From: Synergistaceae bacterium
GTDB taxonomy: Bacteria; Synergistota; Synergistia; Synergistales; Synergistaceae
Direction: 5' to 3'
NCBI GenBank assembly: GCA_031273805.1
Contig: JAISRE010000141.1
Coordinates: 1-43,439, forward strand
Length of the DNA: 43,439 bases
The position numbers and the translations under genes are program-made. The notes beneath the pieces were generated by a model. That model worked only from the letters and a program-made list of their open reading frames with translations, did no database searches and was not told the DNA's origin. Below are positions 23,599-31,633 of the stretch, one piece after another. Each line of letters starts with the position of its first letter. Positions within the stretch are counted from its first letter, which is position 1.

Positions 23599-25527
23599 TT
23601 GGGTAGAATAGTAAAAAACCTTGGAATATATTTAATACTGATCGTACTTGTTGTCAGTCTTGTCAATGTTTTCCTCTCTCCTTCACAGAATCAGAAACAG
23701 GAGGATCCTGTGACGTACAGTGATGTCCTTAGCGCTGCGGATCAGGGCAGGATTGCCAAGGTTGTGATCGATGAGGGAGTAATAAGGGGCGTTTTTACCG
23801 ACGGCAGGGAGTTCCGCTCTTATGCGGTGGGCATCGGTGAGCTTGCGACGCGCCTTGCCGACAAGGGGGTCAATGTGGAGGTTTTGCCTCCGCAGAAGAC
23901 CCCGTGGTGGTCGAGCCTTATGACGTCGCTCTTCCCCACGCTTCTGCTCATAGGGGCGTGGATATTCATACTGTACAACATGCAGGGCGGCGGCAGCAAG
24001 GTGATGAATTTCTCGAAGAGCAAGGCCAAGCTCTTTCTTGACAATCGTCCAAAGGTGACGTTTGACGACGTCGCGGGCTGCGACGAATCCAAGGAGGAAC
24101 TGCAGGAGGTCGTCGAGTTTTTGAGGGATCCCGGCAGGTTTGCCAAACTCGGCGCTAAGGTTCCGAGGGGCGTCCTGCTTTTAGGCTCCCCAGGAACCGG
24201 CAAAACGCTTCTTTCCCGCGCTGTGGCGGGCGAGGCGGATGTTCCCTTTTTCAGCATAAGCGGCTCCGACTTTGTCGAGATGTTTGTTGGTGTTGGCGCC
24301 GCTCGCGTCAGGGACCTCTTCGAGCAGGCGCGCAGATACCAGCCGTGCATAGTTTTTATAGACGAGATAGACGCCGTCGGCCGTCAGCGAGGCGCCGGGC
24401 TGGGCGGCGGGCACGATGAGCGCGAGCAGACGTTGAACCAGCTGCTGGTGGAGATGGATGGCTTCGAGGTGGGCGGAGGCATTATACTGATTGCGGCTAC
24501 GAACAGGCCGGATATACTCGACCCGGCTCTTCTGCGTCCGGGGCGTTTCGACAGACAGATTGTGGTGGACAGGCCGGATGTCAATGGCCGCGTGGCTATA
24601 CTCAAGGTTCATGCCAACGACAAAAAACTTGGGCCTGATGTAGATCTGAATGTCGTAGCAAGGAGAACCCCGGGTTTTGTGGGCGCCGATCTCGCTAATC
24701 TGGTAAACGAGGCGGCTCTTCTGGCCGGTCGTCGGGCCAAGGAAATGCTGGGAATGCCGGAGTTCGAGGAGGCCATTGACAGGGTTATGGCGGGGCCGGA
24801 GAGAAAGAGCCGCGTCATCAGCAAGAAGGAGCGGGAGATAATAGCCTATCATGAGGTGGGGCACGCGATAGTCGCCCGAATGATTCCGGGTTCGGATCCG
24901 GTGCACAAGATATCCATAATTCCGCGCGGACACATGGCCCTGGGTTACACGCTGCAGGTTCCCGAGGAGGACCGGTTTCTCATCTCGAAGCAGGAGCTGC
25001 TCAATAGGATATGCGTTCTCCTTGGAGGCCGCGTGACGGAGAGCATAAAGTTCGGTGACGTGACCAGCGGCGCCCAGAACGACCTCGAACGCGCCACTCA
25101 GACGGCGCGCCAGATGGTAACTCAGCTTGGCATGAGTGATCGTCTGGGGCCTGTGACGCTTGGCAGGAAACATCACGAGGTCTTTCTCGGCCGCGACATT
25201 ATGGAGGACCGTAACTACAGCGAAGAGATCGCTTACGCGATAGATCAGGAGGTTCGTCGCATAATTGACGAATGTTTTGACAGAGTGCATCAGATTCTTA
25301 CGGAGAATCTCGGCAAGGTTGAGGAGATAGCGGTGATTCTTCTCGAAAAAGAGGTGCTCGAACGTTCGGAGTTCAACAGTCTGCTTGGTTTCCCTGATGA
25401 CGAGGAGGACGACGAGCGGGAGGAGAAAGAGGAGCTGGTTGTCCTCGAGACATCCCCGGACGGCAAAATAGAGATGGAAATGAGCAGTGATAAAATCGAC
25501 CTCGATAAAAACGAGGAGCAGTTATGA
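23599..25527 (+). CDS. ftsH: ATP-dependent zinc metalloprotease FtsH
   Basis: A 642-residue membrane-bound AAA+ protease that degrades membrane and some soluble proteins. Helix 1 is near residues 8-25 and helix 2 near 108-128, with a short exported domain between. Walker A is GSPGTGKT (usually GPPGTGKT), followed by the pore loop [14 protein letters not shown], Walker [11 protein letters not shown] and [23 protein letters not shown]. The zinc site is YHEVGHAIV (about 417-425), the HExxH motif. The C-terminus is highly acidic. The TTG start follows GGAGGAGG. A hairpin lies 34 bases after the stop. Confidence 0.96.
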   Translation: MGRIVKNLGIYLILIVLVVSLVNVFLSPSQNQKQEDPVTYSDVLSAADQGRIAKVVIDEGVIRGVFTDGREFRSYAVGIGELATRLADKGVNVEVLPPQKTPWWSSLMTSLFPTLLLIGAWIFILYNMQGGGSKVMNFSKSKAKLFLDNRPKVTFDDVAGCDESKEELQEVVEFLRDPGRFAKLGAKVPRGVLLLGSPGTGKTLLSRAVAGEADVPFFSISGSDFVEMFVGVGAARVRDLFEQARRYQPCIVFIDEIDAVGRQRGAGLGGGHDEREQTLNQLLVEMDGFEVGGGIILIAATNRPDILDPALLRPGRFDRQIVVDRPDVNGRVAILKVHANDKKLGPDVDLNVVARRTPGFVGADLANLVNEAALLAGRRAKEMLGMPEFEEAIDRVMAGPERKSRVISKKEREIIAYHEVGHAIVARMIPGSDPVHKISIIPRGHMALGYTLQVPEEDRFLISKQELLNRICVLLGGRVTESIKFGDVTSGAQNDLERATQTARQMVTQLGMSDRLGPVTLGRKHHEVFLGRDIMEDRNYSEEIAYAIDQEVRRIIDECFDRVHQILTENLGKVEEIAVILLEKEVLERSEFNSLLGFPDDEEDDEREEKEELVVLETSPDGKIEMEMSSDKIDLDKNEEQL

Positions 25528-25561
25528 TCAGAGCATAAAACGTAAAAATTTATAAATACGC

Positions 25562-25597
25562 ATGGGCTGTGTCAAACTTGGGAGTGACACAGCCCAT
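25562..25597 (+). terminator. Perfect 12-bp hairpin after ftsH
   Basis: ATGGGCTGTGTC pairs perfectly with GACACAGCCCAT around a 12-base loop. There is no T-run (TATTCATG follows), so it may terminate weakly, protect the mRNA end or act in both directions. It lies just before a CTCCGG repeat. Confidence 0.6.
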
Positions 25598-25599
25598 TA

Positions 25600-25668
25600 T
25601 TCATGCAGGTCCGTGGGTCCTCCGGTCAAGCCGGAGGACGACAGAGAAGGTCAAGCCGGAGGACGACG
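25600..25668 (-). repeat. CTCCGG repeat, two units, reverse orientation
   Basis: Two reverse-oriented units. The hairpin end (GGTCCTCCGG, TCAAG, CCGGAGGAC) is on the left, preceded by TTCATGCAGGTCCGTGG, which is the conserved flank also seen at 61-83 and 34560-34578. The right unit abuts a palindromic element. Confidence 0.85.
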
Positions 25669-25670
25669 AA

Positions 25671-25718
25671 TTGTTCGTTGCGATCAGCGATTATGGCGTG
25701 TTATCAGCGCTTCCTCAA
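25671..25718. repeat. Palindromic element, subfamily 3
   Basis: GATCAGCGATTATGGCGTG then TTATCAGCGCTTCCTCAAG is a near-copy of 42953-42993 (GATTAGCGATCATGGCGTG then TTAATCAGCGTTTCCCTAAG). Its right edge includes TCA at 25715-25717, the stop codon (TGA) of the symporter gene on the minus strand. Confidence 0.65.
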
Positions 25719-27268
25719 GCAGACGAGCCCAGAGATTCGCTCGCTTTTACAGCGACTGGTATTTCATAGCAGACGAAGCATTTTTCCACGAGGTCCTTTC
25801 TTGGCGAGGGCGTGACAAGACTGACGGCGGGCACTATCACCAGTCCTGCCAGCATGGTGAACGCTCCGGCGTTAATGGGGGACTGCAGCGGCGCCGGAAA
25901 TTGCCCCCTGAAGAAAATATTGGCCAGCATAAAGACCGTGGCGAATATAAAATTGATCCACACTGCGTACGCCGTGGTCCTTCTCCAGTAGAGTCCGTAC
26001 ATGAATGGCGCCAGGAACGCGCCGGCCAGAGCTCCCCAGGAGATGCCCATGAGCTGCGCTATGAAGGTCCTTCCTCCTCTGTACTGCGCTGTCGCAATGA
26101 CGACGGAGATGATGATGAACACGGCTATGAGCAGGCGTATCGTCATCAACTGCTTGCGCTCGCTCATTTTTTTGATGATATTTCCCTTCAGAAAATCAAG
26201 CGTGAAGGTTGACGCGGATGTCATGACCAGCGCGGAAAGTGTGGAGATAGACGCGGAGAACACCAGCACTATCACTATGCCTATCAGAACCGGGGAAAAA
26301 TTCGAGAGCATGGCCGGTATGATCGAGTCATACCCGTTTGCGCTGATGTCGACAGATCCTGAAAACAGCCTGCCGAATCCGCCGAGGAAGTAACAGCCGC
26401 CGGAGATGATAACAGCGAAGATAGTGGAGATAACTGTGCCGGTGTTGATGTTCTTCTCAGAGCGAATGGAGTAGAACTTCTGCACCATTTGCGGCAGCCC
26501 CCAAGTTCCGATCGATGTCAGCAGCACTACTCCCAGCAGATCCAGCGGGGAGGGGCCGAAGAAGGACGCGAATATTCCGGGAGAACTGGACACGGACGGA
26601 TCCTGAACCGAAGCCAACGCGTCGAGCGAGGACAAAAAACCGCCGTTGGCCCGGAGAACAGCAGAGATGATTGCCATTATGCCGAAGATCATGATAATGC
26701 CCTGAATAAAATCGTTTACAGCAGTGGCTGTATAGCCGCCCAAAATTACGTAGATCGCTGTCAGAACAGCCATAGCCACGATACAGATGAAAAAATCCAC
26801 GTTAAACGCCATTGCGAATAGGCGCGACAGGCCGTTGTACAATGACGCGGTGTAGGGAACAAGAAAGATAAAAGAGATGACAGAAGCGCCTATTTTAAGA
26901 GGCTGAGAGCCGTAACGGGCGCCGAAAAAATCAGGCATGGTTGCGCTGTTCAGGTGCCGCGTCATAATTCGGGTTCTGCGCGCGAGCACGACCCAGGCCA
27001 GCAGAGAGCCGATAAACGCGTTCCCGAGGCCGATCCACACTGCCGATATGCCGAATCTCCAGCCGAACTGCCCCGCGTAACCGACGAAAACAACGGCGGA
27101 GAAATAGGATGTTCCATACGCGAAAGCGGTGAGCCAGGGGCCTATGGAGCGTCCCCCGAGGACGAAGTTGTTGACGGAGGTGTTGCGCTTGCGGAAGTAG
27201 ATGCCGACGAGAATAGTTACGGAGAAAAATATGACGAGCAGCGATATCTTTGCAAACAAACAAACCAC
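25715..27268 (-). CDS. Sodium:solute symporter family transporter
   Basis: A 517-residue inner-membrane transporter of the SSS family (PutP/PanF type) with about 13 membrane helices. Support: NNFVLGGRSIGPWLTAFAYG with GTSYFSAVVFVGYAGQFGW near the start, the sodium-site helix with ATAVNDFIQGIIMIFG, LGVVLLTSIGTWGLPQMVQK, and VFSASISTLSALVMTSAS. These are the usual motifs for sodium-coupled uptake of an amino acid or carboxylate; proline or pantothenate would be typical, but the substrate cannot be fixed. The GTG at 27268 is tentative, since AAAGGTG overlaps it closely and a TTG three codons on would be better spaced. Its stop codon lies at the edge of a palindromic element. Confidence 0.88.
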   Translation of the reverse strand: MVCLFAKISLLVIFFSVTILVGIYFRKRNTSVNNFVLGGRSIGPWLTAFAYGTSYFSAVVFVGYAGQFGWRFGISAVWIGLGNAFIGSLLAWVVLARRTRIMTRHLNSATMPDFFGARYGSQPLKIGASVISFIFLVPYTASLYNGLSRLFAMAFNVDFFICIVAMAVLTAIYVILGGYTATAVNDFIQGIIMIFGIMAIISAVLRANGGFLSSLDALASVQDPSVSSSPGIFASFFGPSPLDLLGVVLLTSIGTWGLPQMVQKFYSIRSEKNINTGTVISTIFAVIISGGCYFLGGFGRLFSGSVDISANGYDSIIPAMLSNFSPVLIGIVIVLVFSASISTLSALVMTSASTFTLDFLKGNIIKKMSERKQLMTIRLLIAVFIIISVVIATAQYRGGRTFIAQLMGISWGALAGAFLAPFMYGLYWRRTTAYAVWINFIFATVFMLANIFFRGQFPAPLQSPINAGAFTMLAGLVIVPAVSLVTPSPRKDLVEKCFVCYEIPVAVKASESLGSSA

Positions 27269-27393
27269 ACCTTTCTTTAAAGAGTATAATAAAATCGGGA
27301 TACCTTGTTTTGAAGTTGGAGATGAAGGATGCGGCAGAGCTTGAGGCGCTTAAGCTCGTCGGGTGGGGATATGCGCGCGAATTGGCGTGTCGG

Positions 27394-28074
27394 TCAGCGT
27401 CTGTCCAAGGGGTTGTCTTCCTTTGATAAATTTACATTGTTCTGCGCTTCGCTGCCCTCTGTTCTTTTATTATTGATCACGTTGCCGATCTCTTCCGCGC
27501 CTTTTTTGACAGTGCCGACTGTTTTATCCACGGCATTCGAGAACGCTTTTTTGAGCATCTCGCCGTCGTCGGTTTTGAAGTCATTCAACGCGCTTAAATT
27601 GTCCGCGTTGAAATATGGGGCTTCACTGAAGCCAAGCGCCGAGGCGAAAAATCCCTGCGGTATCTGCGAGCGAAAGGTGTTGTAATTGCTCGCCGCAAGG
27701 TTGTACTGCTCCCGCGCGTACTGTATGCCGCTCTCGATCTGCGCCAGCTGGTTCATAAGCATGATGTAGCTTTCGTTAGCCTGAAGTTGGGGAAAGTTAT
27801 TCGAGAACGCGTTGATTCTTGTCAGAGCTTCGTTGGTCTCCCGCACGGCCTCGCGGAAGTTGTCGGATACGGTGATGTGCGTGACCTTCTCGTGCAGCCC
27901 ATACTCCTTGGCTATATCCATAAGGCGATTTGCGAGATCGGCGCGCTTTTGGAGAGAGGCCATGATATCTCCGTTGACGCGTCTGACCTGGTGAGCGAGC
28001 CTCTGAAGGCTGTTGTACTTGTATACGAATATGGCAATCACCACAATGCAAAAAATCAAGAACGGAGTTATCAC
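27394..28074 (-). CDS. LemA family protein (second copy)
   Basis: A 226-residue protein with an N-terminal membrane helix (FLIFCIVVIAIFVYKYNSL) followed by a helical bundle. RVNGDIMASLQKRADLANRL is the family's R-x-DLxxxL helix. REQYNLAASNYNTFRSQIP and FFASALGFSEAPYF carry the YN-x-xP-x-x-x-FG-F-PYF signature of LemA proteins, clearer than in the copy at 16506. The tail (about 175-226) is polar and probably disordered. The GTG start follows AGGGGAGAT. A palindromic element starts about 38 bases upstream, as one also does before the other lemA gene. Function of the family is not established. Confidence 0.85.
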   Translation of the reverse strand: MITPFLIFCIVVIAIFVYKYNSLQRLAHQVRRVNGDIMASLQKRADLANRLMDIAKEYGLHEKVTHITVSDNFREAVRETNEALTRINAFSNNFPQLQANESYIMLMNQLAQIESGIQYAREQYNLAASNYNTFRSQIPQGFFASALGFSEAPYFNADNLSALNDFKTDDGEMLKKAFSNAVDKTVGTVKKGAEEIGNVINNKRTEGSEAQNNVNLSKEDNPLDRR

Positions 28075-28111
28075 ATGGATCTCCCCTTGTCATCGTTTTT
28101 TTAGTTTCCCT

Positions 28112-28223
28112 AGGGAAACTCTGATTTATAGTTAGAGGCCTAAAGGGTAAAGATTAAGACCCCGATTATTACTGCATTCTCGATGGCTAAAAGATGTTTT
28201 CACGATTTAATCAGTGTTTCCCT
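28112..28223. repeat. MITE-like palindromic element, subfamily 2
   Basis: A 112-bp element with ends AGGGAAACTCTGATTTATAG and CGATTTAATCAGTGTTTCCCT, flanked by TA on both sides. It matches the reverse complement of 34583-34695 over both arms (GTTAGAGGCCTAAAGGGTAA against GTTAGGAGCCTAAAGGGTGA). Its left end sits in a perfect 18-bp palindrome AGTTTCCCTAGGGAAACT (28103-28120), as if another element end abuts it. It lies upstream of the lemA gene. Confidence 0.75.
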
Positions 28224-28347
28224 ACGGAAGCGCTGTCACGATTCCCAGATTATTGTCTTTATTGACACCTGATTATTATGTCATTACATCTACCTGTGTC
28301 AAGACTCCAGGGCAGAAGCTGAACAGTTTCTACAGCGCTCCGCTTCC

Positions 28348-28878
28348 TTAGTTTTCGTCGTCCTCCAGCAGAGATTCTATAAATTCCTCCGCCTCGTTTG
28401 CGAAGTAGAGTATCTCAGGAGATGAATCATTCGCGTTCACGAATGTGGACTTACCCCTGTCTATGCGCAGCAGGGCTTCCGGGTCTCCTCCCGATATGAC
28501 GGGAAATACGTAGATGAACCCCGGCTCGTCGAGGTCCTTGAAGGACGATATGTTGCGCAGAGACGCCAGTGTGACGGCTATTTCAATCATGCTCGACAGG
28601 CGCTTTGCGTCGGCTATGAAGAGCGCTCCCAGGTCATCATCGTACTCACAGAGGAAATAGCGCGAGCAATCCGCAAATGTCTCCAGAGATTCGCTCACCG
28701 ACATATATTCAGGCCTTGGGAACGTGTCACTCCATTCCTCGCAGCTGCTGGCGGCGCGGGGGTTCATCTGCGGCCAGTCCGAATAATCGCAGAGAAATTT
28801 GACAGGGCTCGCCAGCCAATTCTCGTATGCTCCCCTTGACATGGCAATTCGCGCAAAAAGCGCGCTCGGTTCTCCCAT
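28348..28878 (-). CDS. Protein of unknown function, acidic
   Basis: A 176-residue soluble, acidic protein with no signal peptide or membrane helix. I do not recognise a family. Features are an N-terminal helical part with SRGAYENWLASPVKFL, a central YDDDLGALFIADAKRLS, a beta-type FIYVFPVISGGDPEALLRID and a C-terminal acidic helix ending LLEDDEN. The start has GAGGTGA about 7 bases upstream, and the coding pattern matches the neighbours, so it is probably real. The size and charge recall immunity or antitoxin-like proteins, but there is no partner gene. It stands alone between a palindromic element and the cobyrinate synthase gene. Confidence 0.65.
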   Translation of the reverse strand: MGEPSALFARIAMSRGAYENWLASPVKFLCDYSDWPQMNPRAASSCEEWSDTFPRPEYMSVSESLETFADCSRYFLCEYDDDLGALFIADAKRLSSMIEIAVTLASLRNISSFKDLDEPGFIYVFPVISGGDPEALLRIDRGKSTFVNANDSSPEILYFANEAEEFIESLLEDDEN

Positions 28879-28892
28879 TCTGAACTCACCTC

Positions 28893-28909
28893 AAATCAGC
28901 GATTTCTTG
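28893..28909. repeat. Isolated element end near gene start
   Basis: AAATCAGCGATTTCTTG matches one terminus of the palindromic element family (consensus AATCAGCGTTTCCCTAA). It lies directly upstream of the Shine-Dalgarno site of the 176-residue unknown gene, on its 5' side. No second end is clear. Confidence 0.35.
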
Positions 28910-29026
28910 AACTATCGCGCATAAGCGAACCAGTTTAGTATATCAATTATATTTGCACGCTATAAGTGTTATAATTCCTATTATATACGGTATATAGCCG
29001 TTGTTGAGAGGAGGTTGCGGCGTTTT

Positions 29027-30436
29027 ATGGCGCGTAAATTCTCGAGCACCATGGGCTTTATCGTTGCGGCGTCATCTAGCGGGGTGGGTAAGACCACGGT
29101 CACGTCCGCTATATGCCGCATTTTAAGGAACAGAGGCTGCACTGTGCAGCCGTTTAAGACAGGACCGGATTTTGTGGACCCCACTTACCTCACGCTTGCG
29201 TCAGGCAGGGAGTGCAGAAACCTCGACGGGTTCCCCTGCCCGGACCTGATGCCGTTCCTGTACGATCTTGGGTGCCGTGCGAGTGGTTCGGCGCCCGCCG
29301 CTGATATCGCCGTGATCGAGGGAGTAATGGGGCTGTTCGACGGACTGGGCGTGGATGGATTGTACTCCACCGCATGGCTTGCCCTGACGCTCAGTCTTCG
29401 GGTTATTCTGGTGGTGAACGCGCACGCGGCCGCTACGAGCGTGGCTGCGGTGGTCAAGGGTTTTTCGTCTCTGGATCCGCTCTCTCCTGATATAGCGGGG
29501 GTGATAGCGAATCAGGTTTCGAGTCCGGAGCACGCGTCGTTGATTGGCGAGGCCATTTCAAGGTTCACCGGCATTCCTCTCATAGGGTGGCTGCCGGTAA
29601 TGAAAGATGATGGATTTTCCTCGCGCCATCTCGGCCTTGTGCCGGCTCTTGAGCGCGCCGGCACTGAGGAGATGATAGAGCGTTACGCCAAAGAGCTTGC
29701 GCCCCGCCTTAATGTTGACGCGCTGATGTCATGCTCGATCACGCCGCTTGGCGCATATAGCGCGCCGGATATGGAGGTTGCGCCTGCGAAGCCGGACGGC
29801 TCTCGTGTCCGCGTGTCTGTCGCGTCGGACGACGCGTTTGGCTTTCACTATCGCGAGAACTGGGAATTGCTGGAGCGTCAGGGGGCTGACGTCATCATGA
29901 CGTCCCCGCTTCATGACGATTCGCCTCCGGAGGATACAGATATTTTGATCCTGCCGGGCGGTTACCCGGAGGTGTTCTCCGAGGAGTTATCGAATAATAA
30001 AAAATATATACAGTGGATCAGAAATTTTTCCAAAACAGGCTTTATCTACGCCGAGTGCGGAGGCATGTTATATCTGTGCCGCAGCATGGAGTATGAGGGG
30101 GCCGTTCATGACATGGTTGGCCTGATCGACGTTGACGTCAAAATGACAAAGGGCCTTCAGCACTTCGGTTATGTTGAGGCCACTGCGAAGAGTGATAATT
30201 TGCTGTTCGAGCGCGGGACGACGCTGCGTGCGCACGAATTTCACTACTCCAAGCTCGTTGGGATGGACGCGTCGGCGTTTTCTGTCCGCAAAGCGTCACG
30301 AAAAAACGAGGAGTGGACGGATGGATTTGCGCTCATGGACGGGAGGATCCTCGCGACGTATCTGCATATCAACTTTTACTCCTGCCCGGGGAGTTCGGCA
30401 AGAATGCTGAAACTTGCATCCTATAGGAACCGCTGA
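29027..30436 (+). CDS. cbiA: Cobyrinate a,c-diamide synthase
   Basis: A 469-residue cobalamin-pathway enzyme that amidates the a and c carboxylates of cobyrinate using ATP and glutamine. The N-terminal ATPase part has AASSSGVGKTT (P-loop), FKTGPDFVDPTYL and VMGLFDG. The C-terminal class I glutaminase has LPGGYPEVF and the nucleophile Cys344 in YAECGGML, then HEFHYSKL. The ATG at 29027 is preferred because AGGAGG is 12 bases before it, while an in-frame TTG abuts that site. No other cobalamin gene and no obvious cobalamin riboswitch is seen. The last codons AGG AAC CGC TGA are the left end of a palindromic element, so the C-terminus RNR and the stop come from the repeat. Confidence 0.92.
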   Translation: MARKFSSTMGFIVAASSSGVGKTTVTSAICRILRNRGCTVQPFKTGPDFVDPTYLTLASGRECRNLDGFPCPDLMPFLYDLGCRASGSAPAADIAVIEGVMGLFDGLGVDGLYSTAWLALTLSLRVILVVNAHAAATSVAAVVKGFSSLDPLSPDIAGVIANQVSSPEHASLIGEAISRFTGIPLIGWLPVMKDDGFSSRHLGLVPALERAGTEEMIERYAKELAPRLNVDALMSCSITPLGAYSAPDMEVAPAKPDGSRVRVSVASDDAFGFHYRENWELLERQGADVIMTSPLHDDSPPEDTDILILPGGYPEVFSEELSNNKKYIQWIRNFSKTGFIYAECGGMLYLCRSMEYEGAVHDMVGLIDVDVKMTKGLQHFGYVEATAKSDNLLFERGTTLRAHEFHYSKLVGMDASAFSVRKASRKNEEWTDGFALMDGRILATYLHINFYSCPGSSARMLKLASYRNR

Positions 30437-30441
30437 TTAAA
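30424..30441. repeat. Element end supplying the cbiA stop codon
   Basis: AGGAACCGCTGATTAAAT is the left terminus of the palindromic family. No matching right end is clear; instead a four-unit CTCCGG array starts 6 bases later. Confidence 0.6.
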
Positions 30442-30447
30442 TAACCG

Positions 30448-30546
30448 CTGTCGTCCTCCGGTTTGCCCCGCTGTCGTCCTCCGGCTTGCCCCGCTGTCGT
30501 CCTCCGGCTTGCCCCCCTGTCGTCCTCCGGCTTGACCGGAGGACCT
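30448..30546 (+). repeat. CTCCGG repeat array, four units of 23 bp
   Basis: Units begin at 30448, 30471, 30494 and 30517, exactly 23 bases apart: CTGTCGTCCTCCGGCTTGCC plus CCG or CCC. The last unit closes with ACCGGAGGACC to make the 9-bp hairpin. It is the most regular copy in the window, placed between two genes that converge on it. Confidence 0.92.
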
Positions 30547-30559
30547 ATGTAGGTTTCCT

Positions 30560-31633
30560 CTAATCAGTTGCATGGAACCTGTCCTCTACTCCCTCGAACA
30601 GAAGAAATGTATCCTTCAGCAGATCTATCATGAGCGGGTCGAAGTGTCCTCCCGTCTCCCTGTATATTATGGACATTGCCTCATCGTGGCTCATGATGCC
30701 CTTGTAGGGACGCTCAGATGTAAGTGAGTCGTAAATATCCGATATCGCCATTATTCTGCCGGAGATGGGTATGTCATTTCCGGCCAGCCCGTTGGGGTAG
30801 CCGGACCCGTCCCACCACTCGTGATGTGAGATCACTATCTCGCGGGCTACGTGCAGAAATGACGAGTCGTCTCCGAGATTCTCGATCGCGTCGCTGATAA
30901 TCTGAGCTCCAAAGGTCGTGTGCTTCTTTATCTCGTCGAACTCTTCGGTGGTAAGTTTTCCGGGCTTGAGCAGTATATTGTCCGAAATGGCCACCTTGCC
31001 GATGTCATGCAGTTTGGAGGACTTGATGATGTGCTCCCCATACTGAGGGTTTATCAGGTAGTTCGGGTGCTGTTTTTCGAGCAGACAATTTACCACGAGC
31101 TTCGTGTAGGTAGTGGTTCGGGCGATGTGCCCTCCGGTTCCGCTGTCGCGCCACGCGGTTACGTTGGCCAGGATGTCCAGTATGGAATCCTGGGTGTTGC
31201 GGAGAGACTCCGTCTTCTGACTGACCAGCGTCTCCAGCCGCTTCCGATAATCCTCCAGCTCTATATGGAGATTCACTCGCGCACGGACGATACCTGTCGT
31301 GATTGGCTTCAGTATGTAATCGACCGCGCCTAAGTGCAGCGCCGTCTCCTCCTTGTCGCGTCCCTCCTGCGCGGTCAGGAAGAGAACGGGTATGGACTGG
31401 AACCTTGGGTTCTCTTTTAGTTTTTTAATAACCTGGTAGCCGTTCATGCCGGGCATCTCCACGTCAAGCAGTATCAAGTCCGGGGACTGCTTCTCCAGAA
31501 ACGCGAGCGCTCGCTCGCCGGAGGGCGCCGCGTAAACCTTGTATATTGGCCGCAATATCTCCTGCAGCATGCGCAGGTTTGTCGCGTCGTCATCCACAAC
31601 GAGAATGCTGTGGCTTGTTAAATTAGCGTTCAT
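30560..31633 (-). CDS. Response regulator with HD-GYP-type phosphodiesterase domain
   Basis: A 357-residue RpfG-like protein. The receiver domain (about residues 8-125) has VVDDD at the acidic pocket and phosphorylated aspartate in [10 protein letters not shown] (about residue 58), with LTA and LKP. A coiled linker follows, then an HD domain with [11 protein letters not shown] (about 205-215) and [14 protein letters not shown] (about 269-282). The HHExxDGxGYP motif marks the HD-GYP group, which hydrolyses cyclic di-GMP. It starts within the last 4 bases of the hybrid kinase gene, so the pair is translated together and the kinase is its likely partner. It can oppose the diguanylate cyclase at 20165. 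Confidence 0.93.
   Translation of the reverse strand: MNANLTSHSILVVDDDATNLRMLQEILRPIYKVYAAPSGERALAFLEKQSPDLILLDVEMPGMNGYQVIKKLKENPRFQSIPVLFLTAQEGRDKEETALHLGAVDYILKPITTGIVRARVNLHIELEDYRKRLETLVSQKTESLRNTQDSILDILANVTAWRDSGTGGHIARTTTYTKLVVNCLLEKQHPNYLINPQYGEHIIKSSKLHDIGKVAISDNILLKPGKLTTEEFDEIKKHTTFGAQIISDAIENLGDDSSFLHVAREIVISHHEWWDGSGYPNGLAGNDIPISGRIMAISDIYDSLTSERPYKGIMSHDEAMSIIYRETGGHFDPLMIDLLKDTFLLFEGVEDRFHATD

Noticed and set aside
24181-25290. 369-residue minus-strand frame
   Set aside because: Antisense shadow of ftsH caused by the strong codon bias.
25562-26212. 216-residue plus-strand frame across the repeat and the symporter gene
   Set aside because: It reads through the terminator hairpin and repeat units and then runs antisense to the symporter; the composition is not protein-like.
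28879-29026. Cobalamin riboswitch upstream of cbiA
   Set aside because: The spacer is too short and I see no B12-box-like core; only a TATAAT at 28970 is recognisable.
30448-30546. CRISPR array
   Set aside because: The 23-bp units follow each other without unique spacers, end in a hairpin and have no cas genes nearby; this is a tandem repeat.
30550-30570. Right end of a palindromic element after the four-unit array
   Set aside because: GGTTTCCTCTAATCAG has the right letters but the order does not match the terminal consensus, so I did not pair it with the end at 30424.
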